Positions 1 to 7,404 of a DNA stretch of 25,052 nt are shown one piece after another. This DNA is from an uncultured Oscillospiraceae bacterium. Its GTDB lineage: Bacteria; Bacillota; Clostridia; Oscillospirales; Oscillospiraceae. Both the position numbers and the translations under genes were made by a program. The notes below the pieces were generated by a model. It worked only from the letters and a program-made list of their open reading frames with translations, did not search any database and had not been told where the DNA came from. The stretch covers positions 1-25,052 of the forward strand of contig CAKTPV010000025.1 in NCBI GenBank assembly GCA_934591815.1, given 5' to 3'. Position 1 is the stretch's first letter; the number at the start of each line of letters is the position of its first letter.

Positions 1-2204
1 CCCAGATAGTCGGGGATATATTTGGTGAACTCCTGCTGTCCCAGCTCCAGACCGCGGCACAGCTCCACCGCCACCTCATTGCGCTGATCCACCGTCAGCC
101 GGGGCGCCAGCTCCAGCAGGGCGCTGCCGGCGCTGTGGCGCACGGTGACGCGGTCGCTGACCTTGATGAGGTTGGACAGATGGGTGGCGATATGCAGCGC
201 GGGACTGCTGCCGCTGCGGGCAAAGTCCGTCAGCAGGCGGATGTTGGCCTGCTTGGTGATCCACGGCGTGGCGGTTTTCAGGTTGTCCAGAAAGATCTCG
301 GACACGGCCTCGTCCGGCAGGGTGATGGGGACGCCGTCCTGCACATCCTCCTGCAGCAGCCGGAGGGTGGTGCTGCCGCCGCAGTCCATGCGCGCCAGCA
401 CCCGCAGCGCTCCGGCGGACTGGGGCGACGACCGGTGCAGGCGGTCCAGCAGCAGTACAGCGGCGGTACGCACCTGCACATCCTGCCGGGAGGAGAGGGC
501 CTCCGCAAACCGAAGCAGCAGCGCCCCGTGGCGGGCATACACCGTGTCCGGCAGGGAGACCGCCGCGTCCAGAAGCTGGAACGCCGTGCCGTCATCCAGA
601 CGGTCGGGGCGGCGGTAGTAGGTGAACAGCGGGGTCAGGAAGCGCTCCTCCCGTCCGGCGGCGTGCCGGAGCAGGGAGGCGACCGCGAATTTCAGGGTAT
701 AGCCGATCCAGCGGCGGTGTTGGGGCATCAGCTTGTGATCGGGATAGATGATCTTGTCCAGATACAGCTTCCACTGATCCAGATCGGTGACGCTGCGGGG
801 GTCGGGACGGCTGCCGGCAGGCCGCTCCTTGGCGTAGCCGGCGTGGAAGCCGCCGATGATCTCACCCAGCAGCGCCGCCGCCTGCCGGCGGATGTCGCCC
901 TCCCGGTGCATCAGCAGCTCGTAGAGGAAGGCCAGTGTCTGCACCTTCTGGGGGATGTGCAGGTACAGGGAGTAGGATTCAAACACGCCCAGATAGGCGC
1001 GGAGACGGCGCCAGTTGGTCTCGCCGCGGGCCAGCTCCAGCAGTTGGGCAAAGCTGCGCTGGCCGGTAAGGCGGCTCATCAGCTCCATATTGTGTTCCAC
1101 GCACTGCATGGTCAGGGCGTGGAGCGCCTCATCATCGGTCATGAGGGCGGTCTGCTTCTCCGGGCGGGGCGGCGTGTCATGCCCCTGCAGCGTCACATCC
1201 ACGCCCCTGTCGACCATGAACTGCTCAAAGTCCCGCAGCCGGGCGTAAACCCGCATATACCGGCGGCGCTTGGCGTCGTCCACGCCGTCCAGCTTGGCAA
1301 GGATCACGTCGAAGGCCTCCGCCAGCGAGGAGATGCGGGTGATCTCCCTCCCATCAGGATCGCGGCTCTGCTTTACCCGGAAATCCGCATAGATCAGCAG
1401 CAGCGATTCCACCGACAGATAGTCCGGCTCCAGATCCCAGACGGAGTGGTTGGCGGCCACATGGCCGATATCGGTGATACGGCGGCGGCGGAACCACAGG
1501 TCGGTGTAGTAGTAGTGCAGGTAGGGCACCCGCTCGCCGGGACGGCAGCCGAACTTGCCGATGTCGTGTCCGGCGGCGCTGCCGGACACCAGAGCCAGAT
1601 CCAGCGGGATACCGGCCCGGCGCAGGCCGCGGGCGGCGGTCATGGCCACATGGTGGACACCGGCGATATGCTCCAGCGTGCGGTAGGGCGTGGCCTCCAG
1701 CCCCAGACGCATCAGCTCATAGACGTACTCCCGCTTCCAGCTTCGCAGCATCTGGCCGAGGCTGGCGGCGCAGGCACAGCCGGACAGCTCCTCCTCCGTG
1801 GGGAAGTCGAAGGTCCACGCCGGGTCGCGGGGCAGCAGCTCGTCCTCCGCCGCAAACAGTACCTGCAGGACAGAGAGAAGGAGCACGGCGCCGGCGGCGC
1901 AGGATGTGTCCGCGTCCTCCTCCGGATACAGCAGGCGGCAGGCGAAATCATAGGTGTACGCCAGCCAGCCCTGCTCCGGCTCCCTTCCGCCGCTGAGGGC
2001 GTCCAGCTCCGGGCGGCACAGCTCCAGCACCTCGGCGCAGCGCAGCCGTGCCCCGTGGAACAGCGGGGCAAAACGCTGCATATAGTTCTCCGCCTCCAGT
2101 GTCCGGGCAAAGGACTCCCCCTCGGGGAGCCAGTCCGCTGCCGGGCGGTTGGTCAGGCGGCGGCGCAGAGCGCCGTTCATCTGCCGGATGCGTTTTTTCG
2201 TCAT
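1..2204 (-). CDS. HD-domain protein, C-terminal end beyond window
   Basis: An open minus-strand frame runs from an ATG at 2204 off the left edge, giving 734 visible codons and no stop. The start has a good GGAGG site about 9 bases upstream. Residues 184-253 carry an HD-type metal phosphohydrolase pattern: His184/His185, then His213-Asp214 in GHDIGKFG, then His248 and His253. HD enzymes cleave phosphate esters such as cyclic nucleotides or (p)ppGpp, but the substrate cannot be read from this sequence. The N-terminal 170 residues and the long C-terminal part are not a family I recognise; the C-terminal 200 residues are Leu/Ala/Arg-rich and helical, resembling HEAT-like repeats. No signal peptide or membrane segment is obvious. 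It has its own promoter and is transcribed divergently from the efflux operon. I am confident that it is a gene and of the HD motif, and unsure of its role. Confidence 0.85.
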   Translation of the reverse strand, partial: MTKKRIRQMNGALRRRLTNRPAADWLPEGESFARTLEAENYMQRFAPLFHGARLRCAEVLELCRPELDALSGGREPEQGWLAYTYDFACRLLYPEEDADTSCAAGAVLLLSVLQVLFAAEDELLPRDPAWTFDFPTEEELSGCACAASLGQMLRSWKREYVYELMRLGLEATPYRTLEHIAGVHHVAMTAARGLRRAGIPLDLALVSGSAAGHDIGKFGCRPGERVPYLHYYYTDLWFRRRRITDIGHVAANHSVWDLEPDYLSVESLLLIYADFRVKQSRDPDGREITRISSLAEAFDVILAKLDGVDDAKRRRYMRVYARLRDFEQFMVDRGVDVTLQGHDTPPRPEKQTALMTDDEALHALTMQCVEHNMELMSRLTGQRSFAQLLELARGETNWRRLRAYLGVFESYSLYLHIPQKVQTLAFLYELLMHREGDIRRQAAALLGEIIGGFHAGYAKERPAGSRPDPRSVTDLDQWKLYLDKIIYPDHKLMPQHRRWIGYTLKFAVASLLRHAAGREERFLTPLFTYYRRPDRLDDGTAFQLLDAAVSLPDTVYARHGALLLRFAEALSSRQDVQVRTAAVLLLDRLHRSSPQSAGALRVLARMDCGGSTTLRLLQEDVQDGVPITLPDEAVSEIFLDNLKTATPWITKQANIRLLTDFARSGSSPALHIATHLSNLIKVSDRVTVRHSAGSALLELAPRLTVDQRNEVAVELCRGLELGQQEFTKYIPDYL

Positions 2205-2232
2205 GGCGATCCCTCCTGCATCAGAGGCCGCA

Positions 2233-2255
2233 CCGCCCGGAAAAGCGCCGGGCGG
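2233..2255 (-). other. GC-rich hairpin in the HD-gene leader
   Basis: CCGCCCGG at 2233-2240 and CCGGGCGG at 2248-2255 form a perfect 8-bp stem with a 7-base loop. It sits between the predicted transcription start (about 2267) and the ribosome site of the HD gene. No T-run follows in either direction, so it is not an obvious terminator. Confidence 0.5.
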
Positions 2256-2273
2256 CGGCAGTTTTCATCAAAT

Positions 2274-2303
2274 ATTTTATGCCATGGGCGCAGGCGCTGT
2301 CAA
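2274..2303 (-). promoter_or_regulatory. Sigma-A type promoter of the HD-domain gene
   Basis: On the minus strand there is a perfect -35 TTGACA (2298-2303), an 18-base spacer and a -10 TAAAAT (2274-2279). The expected transcription start is near 2267, giving a leader of about 60 bases. Confidence 0.7.
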
Positions 2304-2340
2304 CATTTTCCCACCTGCAAACTTATACGGCTCTTAAATC

Positions 2341-2359
2341 TTTGTTCATGTTTTGTTCA
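2341..2359 (+). promoter_or_regulatory. Direct-repeat operator upstream of the efflux operon
   Basis: TTTGTTCA occurs at 2341-2348 and again at 2352-2359, an 11-bp period or one helical turn. This is the layout bound by OmpR/PhoB-family dimers. The second copy ends 22 bases before an extended -10, where a -35 would lie. A near copy with the same spacing is found at 16448-16466. The binding protein is inferred. Confidence 0.6.
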
Positions 2360-2378
2360 CATTTGCAGAAAAGGGGCA

Positions 2379-2387
2379 TGGTATGAT
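2379..2387 (+). promoter_or_regulatory. Extended -10 promoter of the efflux operon
   Basis: TGGTATGAT is an extended -10 (TGn plus TATGAT at 2382-2387). No recognisable -35 lies 16-18 bases upstream; the direct repeat occupies that place, as expected for an activator-dependent promoter. The expected start near 2394 gives a leader of about 120 bases. Confidence 0.5.
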
Positions 2388-2470
2388 GGAAACGGCGTTT
2401 TTTCGACGGATACACCCATGTTTTGCGGAACATTTTTCCGGGACGCTCCGTCATAAAAGTATGTGAGATG

Positions 2471-2486
2471 CTGCGGCGTGCCGCAG
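2471..2486 (+). repeat. 16-bp inverted repeat in the efflux operon leader
   Basis: CTGCGGC and GCCGCAG flank a GT centre, giving a perfect 7-bp inverted repeat 10 bases before the ribosome site AAAGGAG (2496-2502). With only two central bases it is more likely a DNA operator than an RNA hairpin. The rest of the 2205-2512 gap holds the two divergent promoters and no gene. Confidence 0.35.
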
Positions 2487-2512
2487 AGGAAAAGCAAAGG
2501 AGATATAGAAAA

Positions 2513-3802
2513 ATGAAGAAAGCTGCATTCATTCTGGCGCTGGTCATGCTGCTGGGCGTAACGGCCGGCTGCGGCGCGGGCAACGGAGAGGCGTCCGTTC
2601 AGTCCGTCTCCATGATCTGCGGACTTGGTACTGCCGGTCTGACAGACCGATTCGCAGGCGTGGTCAGCGCAATGGGCGAGACAAATATCAAAAAGGACGA
2701 TTCCCTTTCCATCGGGGAGGTCAAGGTCAAGGTGGGCGACGCCGTCAAGGTGGGCGACGTGCTGTTTACCTACGACATGAGCCAGATCGAGATCAATCTG
2801 GAGGAAGCGCAGCTGGCACTGGATGATCTGAAGGCCACGCTCGCCGACAAGGAGGAGGAGAAGAAGCAGACCGAGGCTGCGCTGGATGCGATCGTGGACG
2901 ACGTCGAGAGAAACAAGACGCTCAACCAGATCCGCCAGATCAACCTGGAGATCCGCAACACCAACCGCAGTATTGCGGAGAAGGGGCGGGAAATCGAAAA
3001 GCTGCAGGAGAACCTGAAGAACACCTCCGTCAAGTCGGAGGTGGAGGGCGAGGTCAAGAGCGTCAACCCCAACGGCGGTACCGATGACCGGGGCAACGCC
3101 CTGCCGCTGATCTCCATCGTCCAGACAGGCGGCTTCCGGGTCAAGGGCTATGTCAATGAGAGCAATGCCTCGGTGCTGAACGAGGGAGCCAAGGTGGTCA
3201 TCCGTGCCCGCACCGGCAGCCAGACCTGGGGCGGCACCATCTCCAACATCGACTGGAACAACCCGGCACAGAGCGGAAACACCAACTATTACGACGGCGG
3301 CTCCAGCGATACCGGCACCTCCAGCAAATATCCGTTCTATGTGGAGCTGACCAGCAGCGAAGGACTGCTGCTGGGCCAGCACGTGTACATCGAGCCGGAT
3401 CTGGGTCGGAACGACAGTCCCACCGGCATCCAGCTGCCGGCCGGCTTTATCAATGATGCCGACACCTCTCCGTGGGTGTGGGCGCAGGGCAGCAACGGCA
3501 AGCTGGAGAAGCGCAGCGTGACGCTGGGCGAGTACAATGGTGAACTGGATACCTACACCGTGACGGACGGCCTGACGGCCTCGGACTATATCGCCTATCC
3601 CGACGACACGCTGAAGGCCGGTATGACCTGTGTCACCTATGACGAGAGCACCTTCGAGCCCGACGACAGCGGTAAGATGGACGGCATGGATGGCATGGAT
3701 AATATGACCGGTATGGACGGTATGGACGGTATGGACGGCATGACCGGCGGCACGGATGTTCCGGAGGATATGCAGACCGCGGATGCGCCGGTGGAGGGTT
3801 AA
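2513..3802 (+). CDS. Lipoprotein efflux adaptor (MacA/HlyD-like) with Met-rich tail
   Basis: Periplasmic-adaptor-type subunit of a MacAB-like transporter, 429 aa. I start it at 2513 because AAAGGAG lies 10 bases upstream and the first residues form a lipoprotein signal peptide with lipobox TAGC and Cys20. An upstream in-frame ATG at 2423 would put the signal peptide inside the protein. A lipoyl/barrel-sandwich segment (about 55-90) is followed by a charged coiled-coil hairpin (about 90-165), the second lipoyl half (about 165-215) and beta domains. The C-terminus (389-412) is eight tandem MDG/MTG/MDN triplets, not typical of the family. It is probably anchored on the outer face of the membrane and links the permease to cargo or cell wall. 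The ATPase gene starts 2 bases after its stop. Confidence 0.9.
   Translation: MKKAAFILALVMLLGVTAGCGAGNGEASVQSVSMICGLGTAGLTDRFAGVVSAMGETNIKKDDSLSIGEVKVKVGDAVKVGDVLFTYDMSQIEINLEEAQLALDDLKATLADKEEEKKQTEAALDAIVDDVERNKTLNQIRQINLEIRNTNRSIAEKGREIEKLQENLKNTSVKSEVEGEVKSVNPNGGTDDRGNALPLISIVQTGGFRVKGYVNESNASVLNEGAKVVIRARTGSQTWGGTISNIDWNNPAQSGNTNYYDGGSSDTGTSSKYPFYVELTSSEGLLLGQHVYIEPDLGRNDSPTGIQLPAGFINDADTSPWVWAQGSNGKLEKRSVTLGEYNGELDTYTVTDGLTASDYIAYPDDTLKAGMTCVTYDESTFEPDDSGKMDGMDGMDNMTGMDGMDGMDGMTGGTDVPEDMQTADAPVEG
3677..3748 (+). repeat. Eight 9-bp coding tandem repeats (Met-Asp-Gly type)
   Basis: Eight consecutive 9-bp units starting with ATG encode MDG MDG MDN MTG MDG MDG MDG MTG at the end of the first adaptor. 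Third positions vary between units (ggc/ggt), so the array is not brand new, but its repeat number could vary between strains. Confidence 0.85.
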
Positions 3803-3804
3803 GT

Positions 3805-4485
3805 ATGATCCTTGAAATGCGCGACATCTGCAAGGACTACCCCATGGGCAAATCCGTGAACCACATCCTCAAGCATATCGATCTGGATGTGGAGGCGGGG
3901 GAGTATCTTGCCATTATGGGTCCTTCCGGCAGCGGAAAGACCACGCTGATGAATCTCATCGGCTGTCTGGATGTGCCTACCAGCGGCAGCTACCTGCTGG
4001 GCGGGCAGGACATCACCAAATGCACCCCCAAACAGCTGGCGGAGGTGCGGAACAAGCAGCTGGGCTTCGTGTTCCAGTCCTTCAACCTGCTGCCCAAGCT
4101 GACGGCGCTGGAAAATGTGGCGCTGCCCCTGCTGTACGGCGGCGTGAAGAAGGCCGAGCGGCTGGAGCGCGCCCGGGAGGCGCTGGAGACGGTGGGCCTT
4201 GCCGACCGTGTGGATCACCGGCCCGATCAGCTGTCCGGCGGACAGTGCCAGCGTGTGGCCATTGCCCGCGCCATCGTGGGAAAGCCCCAGCTGCTGCTGG
4301 CTGACGAGCCCACCGGCGCGTTGGACTCCGCCAGCGGCGCGGCGGTGATGGAGCTGTTCCAGCAGCTCCACGACAACGGCGCCACGATCATCATGATCAC
4401 CCACGATCAGGGCATCGCACAGCATGCCCACACCATTATGAACATCCGCGACGGTGTGCTGTCAGGAGGTGCATTCCATGAATAA
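3805..4485 (+). CDS. ABC transporter ATP-binding protein, MacB/LolD type
   Basis: A 226-aa cytoplasmic ATPase that powers the exporter. Visible motifs are Walker A GPSGSGKT (39-46), Q-loop Gln91, signature LSGGQ (143-147), Walker B LLLADEP (163-169) with catalytic Glu168, the D-loop at ALD (172-174) and H-loop His200. The sequence after Walker A and around the signature is that of the LolD/MacB/FtsE group. Residue 148 is Cys where most relatives have Gln (LSGGQCQR). It starts 2 bases after the first adaptor; its ribosome site GGAGGG lies in the end of that gene. Its last 8 bases overlap the second adaptor, so the four proteins are almost certainly co-translated. Confidence 0.95.
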   Translation: MILEMRDICKDYPMGKSVNHILKHIDLDVEAGEYLAIMGPSGSGKTTLMNLIGCLDVPTSGSYLLGGQDITKCTPKQLAEVRNKQLGFVFQSFNLLPKLTALENVALPLLYGGVKKAERLERAREALETVGLADRVDHRPDQLSGGQCQRVAIARAIVGKPQLLLADEPTGALDSASGAAVMELFQQLHDNGATIIMITHDQGIAQHAHTIMNIRDGVLSGGAFHE

Positions 4486-6091
4486 ATCCCTGAAAAAAAC
4501 GCTGCTGATCGCGGGCATCGCCGTGGCTGTGTGCGCCGCCGTCTGGGGCGGCCTGACGCTGGCGCGGAATGCCCAGCGCGGCGATGTCAACGTGTATCGG
4601 GTGTCCGATTTTGCCATGACTGACTACTGGGGCGACACCGCCAACACCAGCGGCAGCGTGAGCACGGATAAATTGCAGAAGCTCTATATCTCCGAGACGC
4701 AGTCGGTCAGCGAGATCTACGTCAAGGAGGGCCAGACCGTCAAAAAGGGCGACAAGCTGATGGCCTACGATACCTCCCTGTCTCAGGCGACGGTGGAGCA
4801 GGCGGAGATCTCTCTGGAGCGGGCGCAGATCAGCGCCAACGCCTCCAAGCGCAAGCTGGAGCTATATAGATTCGCGGAGAACAAGGAGAAGCTCCAGCTC
4901 GAGTACGATACCCAGTACATGAAGCTGGAGGCGCTCATCAAGGCACAGGACGAGGCGGCAGGCCGCTATGAGCCTGTGAAGGAGGGGCTGCTCTCCGTGG
5001 AGGGCAGCAACGGCAGAACAAAGGAAACGCCGCTGTACTATCAGATGCTGGAGGACAGCGGGAAGCAGGAGTACTATCTGACGGACGAGACTATCCGCAC
5101 GAAGATCCTCAAGAACCGCAGCAGCGCGTATGTGGTGCTGGTGGAGAAGGCGGGCAACGTGACCAACGGCTCTGTTACCTGCTACGGTGTGTATGTCGTG
5201 GCGGATGACACCGCCGCGCCGGTGAAGCTGAAAATGCTCAATGACCTGCCTCCCTATGAGGACGTCTACTCTACGAAGAGCACCGAGGAGATCAAGGAGG
5301 CCAGAAAGGAGCTGGACAAGATCCAGGCGCTGCTGGAAGACTCCTTCACCAAGGAGGAGCTGAAATCCCTGATCGCCACCACGGAGAAAGAAGTCTATAA
5401 CAACCAGCGAGCTGTCAGACAGGCACAGATCGAGCTGGAAAAGAAGAAAAAGGAGCTGGGTGACGGCACCGTGTACAGTGAGATCGACGGCGTCGTAAAG
5501 GCCGTGCGGGATGCGAAGGAGGCCTTCAACAAGAACGAGCCTGTGGTGGAGGTCTCCGGCGGCGGCGGTTACTATGTCACCGGCTCTATCGGCGAGCTGG
5601 ATCTGGGCACCGTCAAGATCGGCGACAAGGTGCAGATCAGCAGCTGGATGACCGGCACCAGCTGCGAGGGGGAGATCGTGGAGATCAGCGATTTCCCTAC
5701 GGACAACGGCAGCTACTGGGGCGGCGACTCCAACAGCAACGTGTCCTACTACCCCTTTAAGGTATTTGTGTCCGAGGACGCCGCCCTGCAGGCCGGCGAC
5801 TATGTGGATATGTCCTATCAGAAGACCGTGGCAACTGACGGCACCAGTCTGTACCTGCAAACCATGTTCATCCGCACCGAAAACGGCAAGAGCTATGTGC
5901 TGGCCCGGGGTGAGGACGGCAAGCTGGAGAAGCGCTGGGTCCAGACGGGCCGCGACCTGTGGGGCAGCTACACCCAGATCCGCGGCGGCCTGACGGTGGA
6001 CGACCTTGTGGCGTTCCCCTACGGCCGTGACGTGAAGCCCGGCGCCGCCACGGTGGAGGCCACGGCGGATCAGCTGTACGGCGGAATGTAA
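4478..6091 (+). CDS. Second efflux adaptor (HlyD-like), membrane-anchored
   Basis: A 537-aa adaptor. The start at 4478 is preceded by AGGAGG (4464-4469) and gives an N-terminal signal anchor (about residues 7-29) without a lipobox. A lipoyl motif (about 60-90, VKEGQTVKKGDKLMAYD) leads into a first helix (about 95-165). The second helix (about 270-325, rich in Glu/Lys) and second lipoyl half (EIDGVVKAVRDA) follow only after a non-helical insert of roughly 100 residues. This insert makes it longer than usual MacA proteins (about 370-400 aa). The C-terminal beta domains align in style with the first adaptor (KLEKR near the end of both). The operon therefore encodes two different adaptors for one permease. 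It overlaps the ATPase by 8 bases and is followed after 13 bases by the permease. Confidence 0.9.
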   Translation: MNKSLKKTLLIAGIAVAVCAAVWGGLTLARNAQRGDVNVYRVSDFAMTDYWGDTANTSGSVSTDKLQKLYISETQSVSEIYVKEGQTVKKGDKLMAYDTSLSQATVEQAEISLERAQISANASKRKLELYRFAENKEKLQLEYDTQYMKLEALIKAQDEAAGRYEPVKEGLLSVEGSNGRTKETPLYYQMLEDSGKQEYYLTDETIRTKILKNRSSAYVVLVEKAGNVTNGSVTCYGVYVVADDTAAPVKLKMLNDLPPYEDVYSTKSTEEIKEARKELDKIQALLEDSFTKEELKSLIATTEKEVYNNQRAVRQAQIELEKKKKELGDGTVYSEIDGVVKAVRDAKEAFNKNEPVVEVSGGGGYYVTGSIGELDLGTVKIGDKVQISSWMTGTSCEGEIVEISDFPTDNGSYWGGDSNSNVSYYPFKVFVSEDAALQAGDYVDMSYQKTVATDGTSLYLQTMFIRTENGKSYVLARGEDGKLEKRWVQTGRDLWGSYTQIRGGLTVDDLVAFPYGRDVKPGAATVEATADQLYGGM

Positions 6092-6104
6092 GGAGGGCGA
6101 AGGG

Positions 6105-7352
6105 ATGTTAGAAAATATCAATCTCGCCTTTCAGGGCGTTTGGAGCCACAAGCTGCGGTCATTCCTGACCATGCTGGGCATCATCATCGGCATTGCCGCC
6201 ATCATCACCATCGTGTCCACCATTCAGGGCACCAACGAGCAGATCAAGGAGAACCTCATCGGCGCGGGCAACAATGTGGTGCGTGTCCAGCTGACGCAGG
6301 ACGGCAATCAGGTGGAGCTGGGCTATATGGCGCTGCCCCAGGGCGTCAGCGTCATCACCGAGGAGATGCGTGACGAAATGAGCCAGCTGGGCAGCGTGGC
6401 GGATGTGGCGCTGTACCACCAGCGCCAGTGGCCCGACGGCGTGTACGTGGGCAACAACTCCTTCAGCGGCAACCTGTACGGCATCGACAGCCACTACCTG
6501 TCTGCGGCGGATTATGCCATCAACTACGGCCGGGGCTTCAGCGCGTCGGACTTTGCCAACTGCCGGAAGGTGGCGCTCATCGACACCAAGACGGCGCAGA
6601 GCCTGTTTCAGGGCGAAAACCCCATCGGCGGCACCATGGAGATCTCCGGCGAGCCGTTCACCGTGGTGGGCGTGATCTCCCCGCGGGTGACCTCCGAGCC
6701 GGTGATCAACAACCTCAACGATTACTATATGTACACCGGAAACACCTCCGGCACGGTGTTTATCCCCGATAGCTGCTGGCCCATCGTCTATCGCTATGAT
6801 GAGCCCCAGTCTGTGGCGGTTCGCGCCACGTCCACCAACGATATGACCTCCGCCGGCAACAACGTGGCGGAGTATCTGAACAGTCATGTCATCTCCGGCG
6901 ACACGTTCAAGTACCAGTCCAGGGACCTGCTGGAGCAGGCCAGCCAGCTGCAAAGCCTGTCCGAAAGCTCCAACAAGCAGTTGATCTGGATCGCCGCCAT
7001 CTCTCTGGTGGTGGGCGGCATCGGCGTGATGAACATCATGCTGGTGTCGGTGACGGAGCGTACCCGCGAGATCGGCCTGAAGATCGCCATCGGCGCCCAG
7101 CAGAGCCGGATCCGCTGGCAGTTCCTGACGGAGGCGGCGGTGCTGACCAGCATGGGCGGCATCCTGGGCGTGGGCTGCGGCATCGGCCTTGCGGAGATGA
7201 TGTCCCATGTCATGAGCACGCCGGTGGCCATCAGCGTACCGGCCTGCATCATCGCCGTGGCCTTCTCCATGTGCATCGGCGTGGTATTCGGCTTCGTACC
7301 GGCGGTGAAGGCCTCCAAGCTCAACCCCATCGAGGCGCTGCGCCGCGAATAA
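6105..7352 (+). CDS. MacB/FtsX-type ABC transporter permease
   Basis: A 415-aa inner-membrane permease of the type VII (MacB) ABC superfamily. One N-terminal membrane helix (about 18-40, MLGIIIGIAAIITIVSTI) is followed by a large extracellular MacB core domain (about 45-285). Three C-terminal helices come last (about 290-312, 340-365, 375-402). The block VGGIGVMNIMLVSVTERTRE is a hallmark of MacB permeases. Unlike E. coli MacB, the ATPase is a separate protein here. Family members work by mechanotransmission: they move substrates already outside the membrane, such as peptides, lipids or antibiotics, rather than pumping across it. AGGAGGG lies 8 bases before the ATG. The substrate is unknown. 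Confidence 0.95.
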   Translation: MLENINLAFQGVWSHKLRSFLTMLGIIIGIAAIITIVSTIQGTNEQIKENLIGAGNNVVRVQLTQDGNQVELGYMALPQGVSVITEEMRDEMSQLGSVADVALYHQRQWPDGVYVGNNSFSGNLYGIDSHYLSAADYAINYGRGFSASDFANCRKVALIDTKTAQSLFQGENPIGGTMEISGEPFTVVGVISPRVTSEPVINNLNDYYMYTGNTSGTVFIPDSCWPIVYRYDEPQSVAVRATSTNDMTSAGNNVAEYLNSHVISGDTFKYQSRDLLEQASQLQSLSESSNKQLIWIAAISLVVGGIGVMNIMLVSVTERTREIGLKIAIGAQQSRIRWQFLTEAAVLTSMGGILGVGCGIGLAEMMSHVMSTPVAISVPACIIAVAFSMCIGVVFGFVPAVKASKLNPIEALRRE

Positions 7353-7360
7353 AACACGCA

Positions 7361-7398
7361 AAAAAAGAAAGACCTGCCCGGCAGGTCTTTCTTTTTTG
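7361..7398. terminator. Bidirectional terminator between efflux operon and lysR
   Basis: A-rich 7361-7370, stem GACCTGCC/GGCAGGTC (7371-7387) and a following T-run form a long symmetric hairpin with A and T tails on both strands. It sits 8 bases after the permease stop and 6 bases from the convergent LysR stop. Confidence 0.9.
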
Positions 7399-7404
7399 TG
7401 TGTT

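Noticed and set aside
135..2456. Open plus-strand frame of 773 codons
   Set aside because: It is the antisense shadow of the HD-domain gene, with Gln/His/Arg-rich, domain-free composition and no ribosome site. The minus strand carries HD motifs and a good start.
3677..3748. CRISPR-like short array
   Set aside because: The repeats are 9 bp, contiguous and in frame with the adaptor gene; no spacers and no cas genes are present.
2513..7352. RND-type tripartite pump
   Set aside because: The adaptors resemble RND partners, but the operon encodes an ABC ATPase and a four-helix MacB permease, not a large RND transporter.
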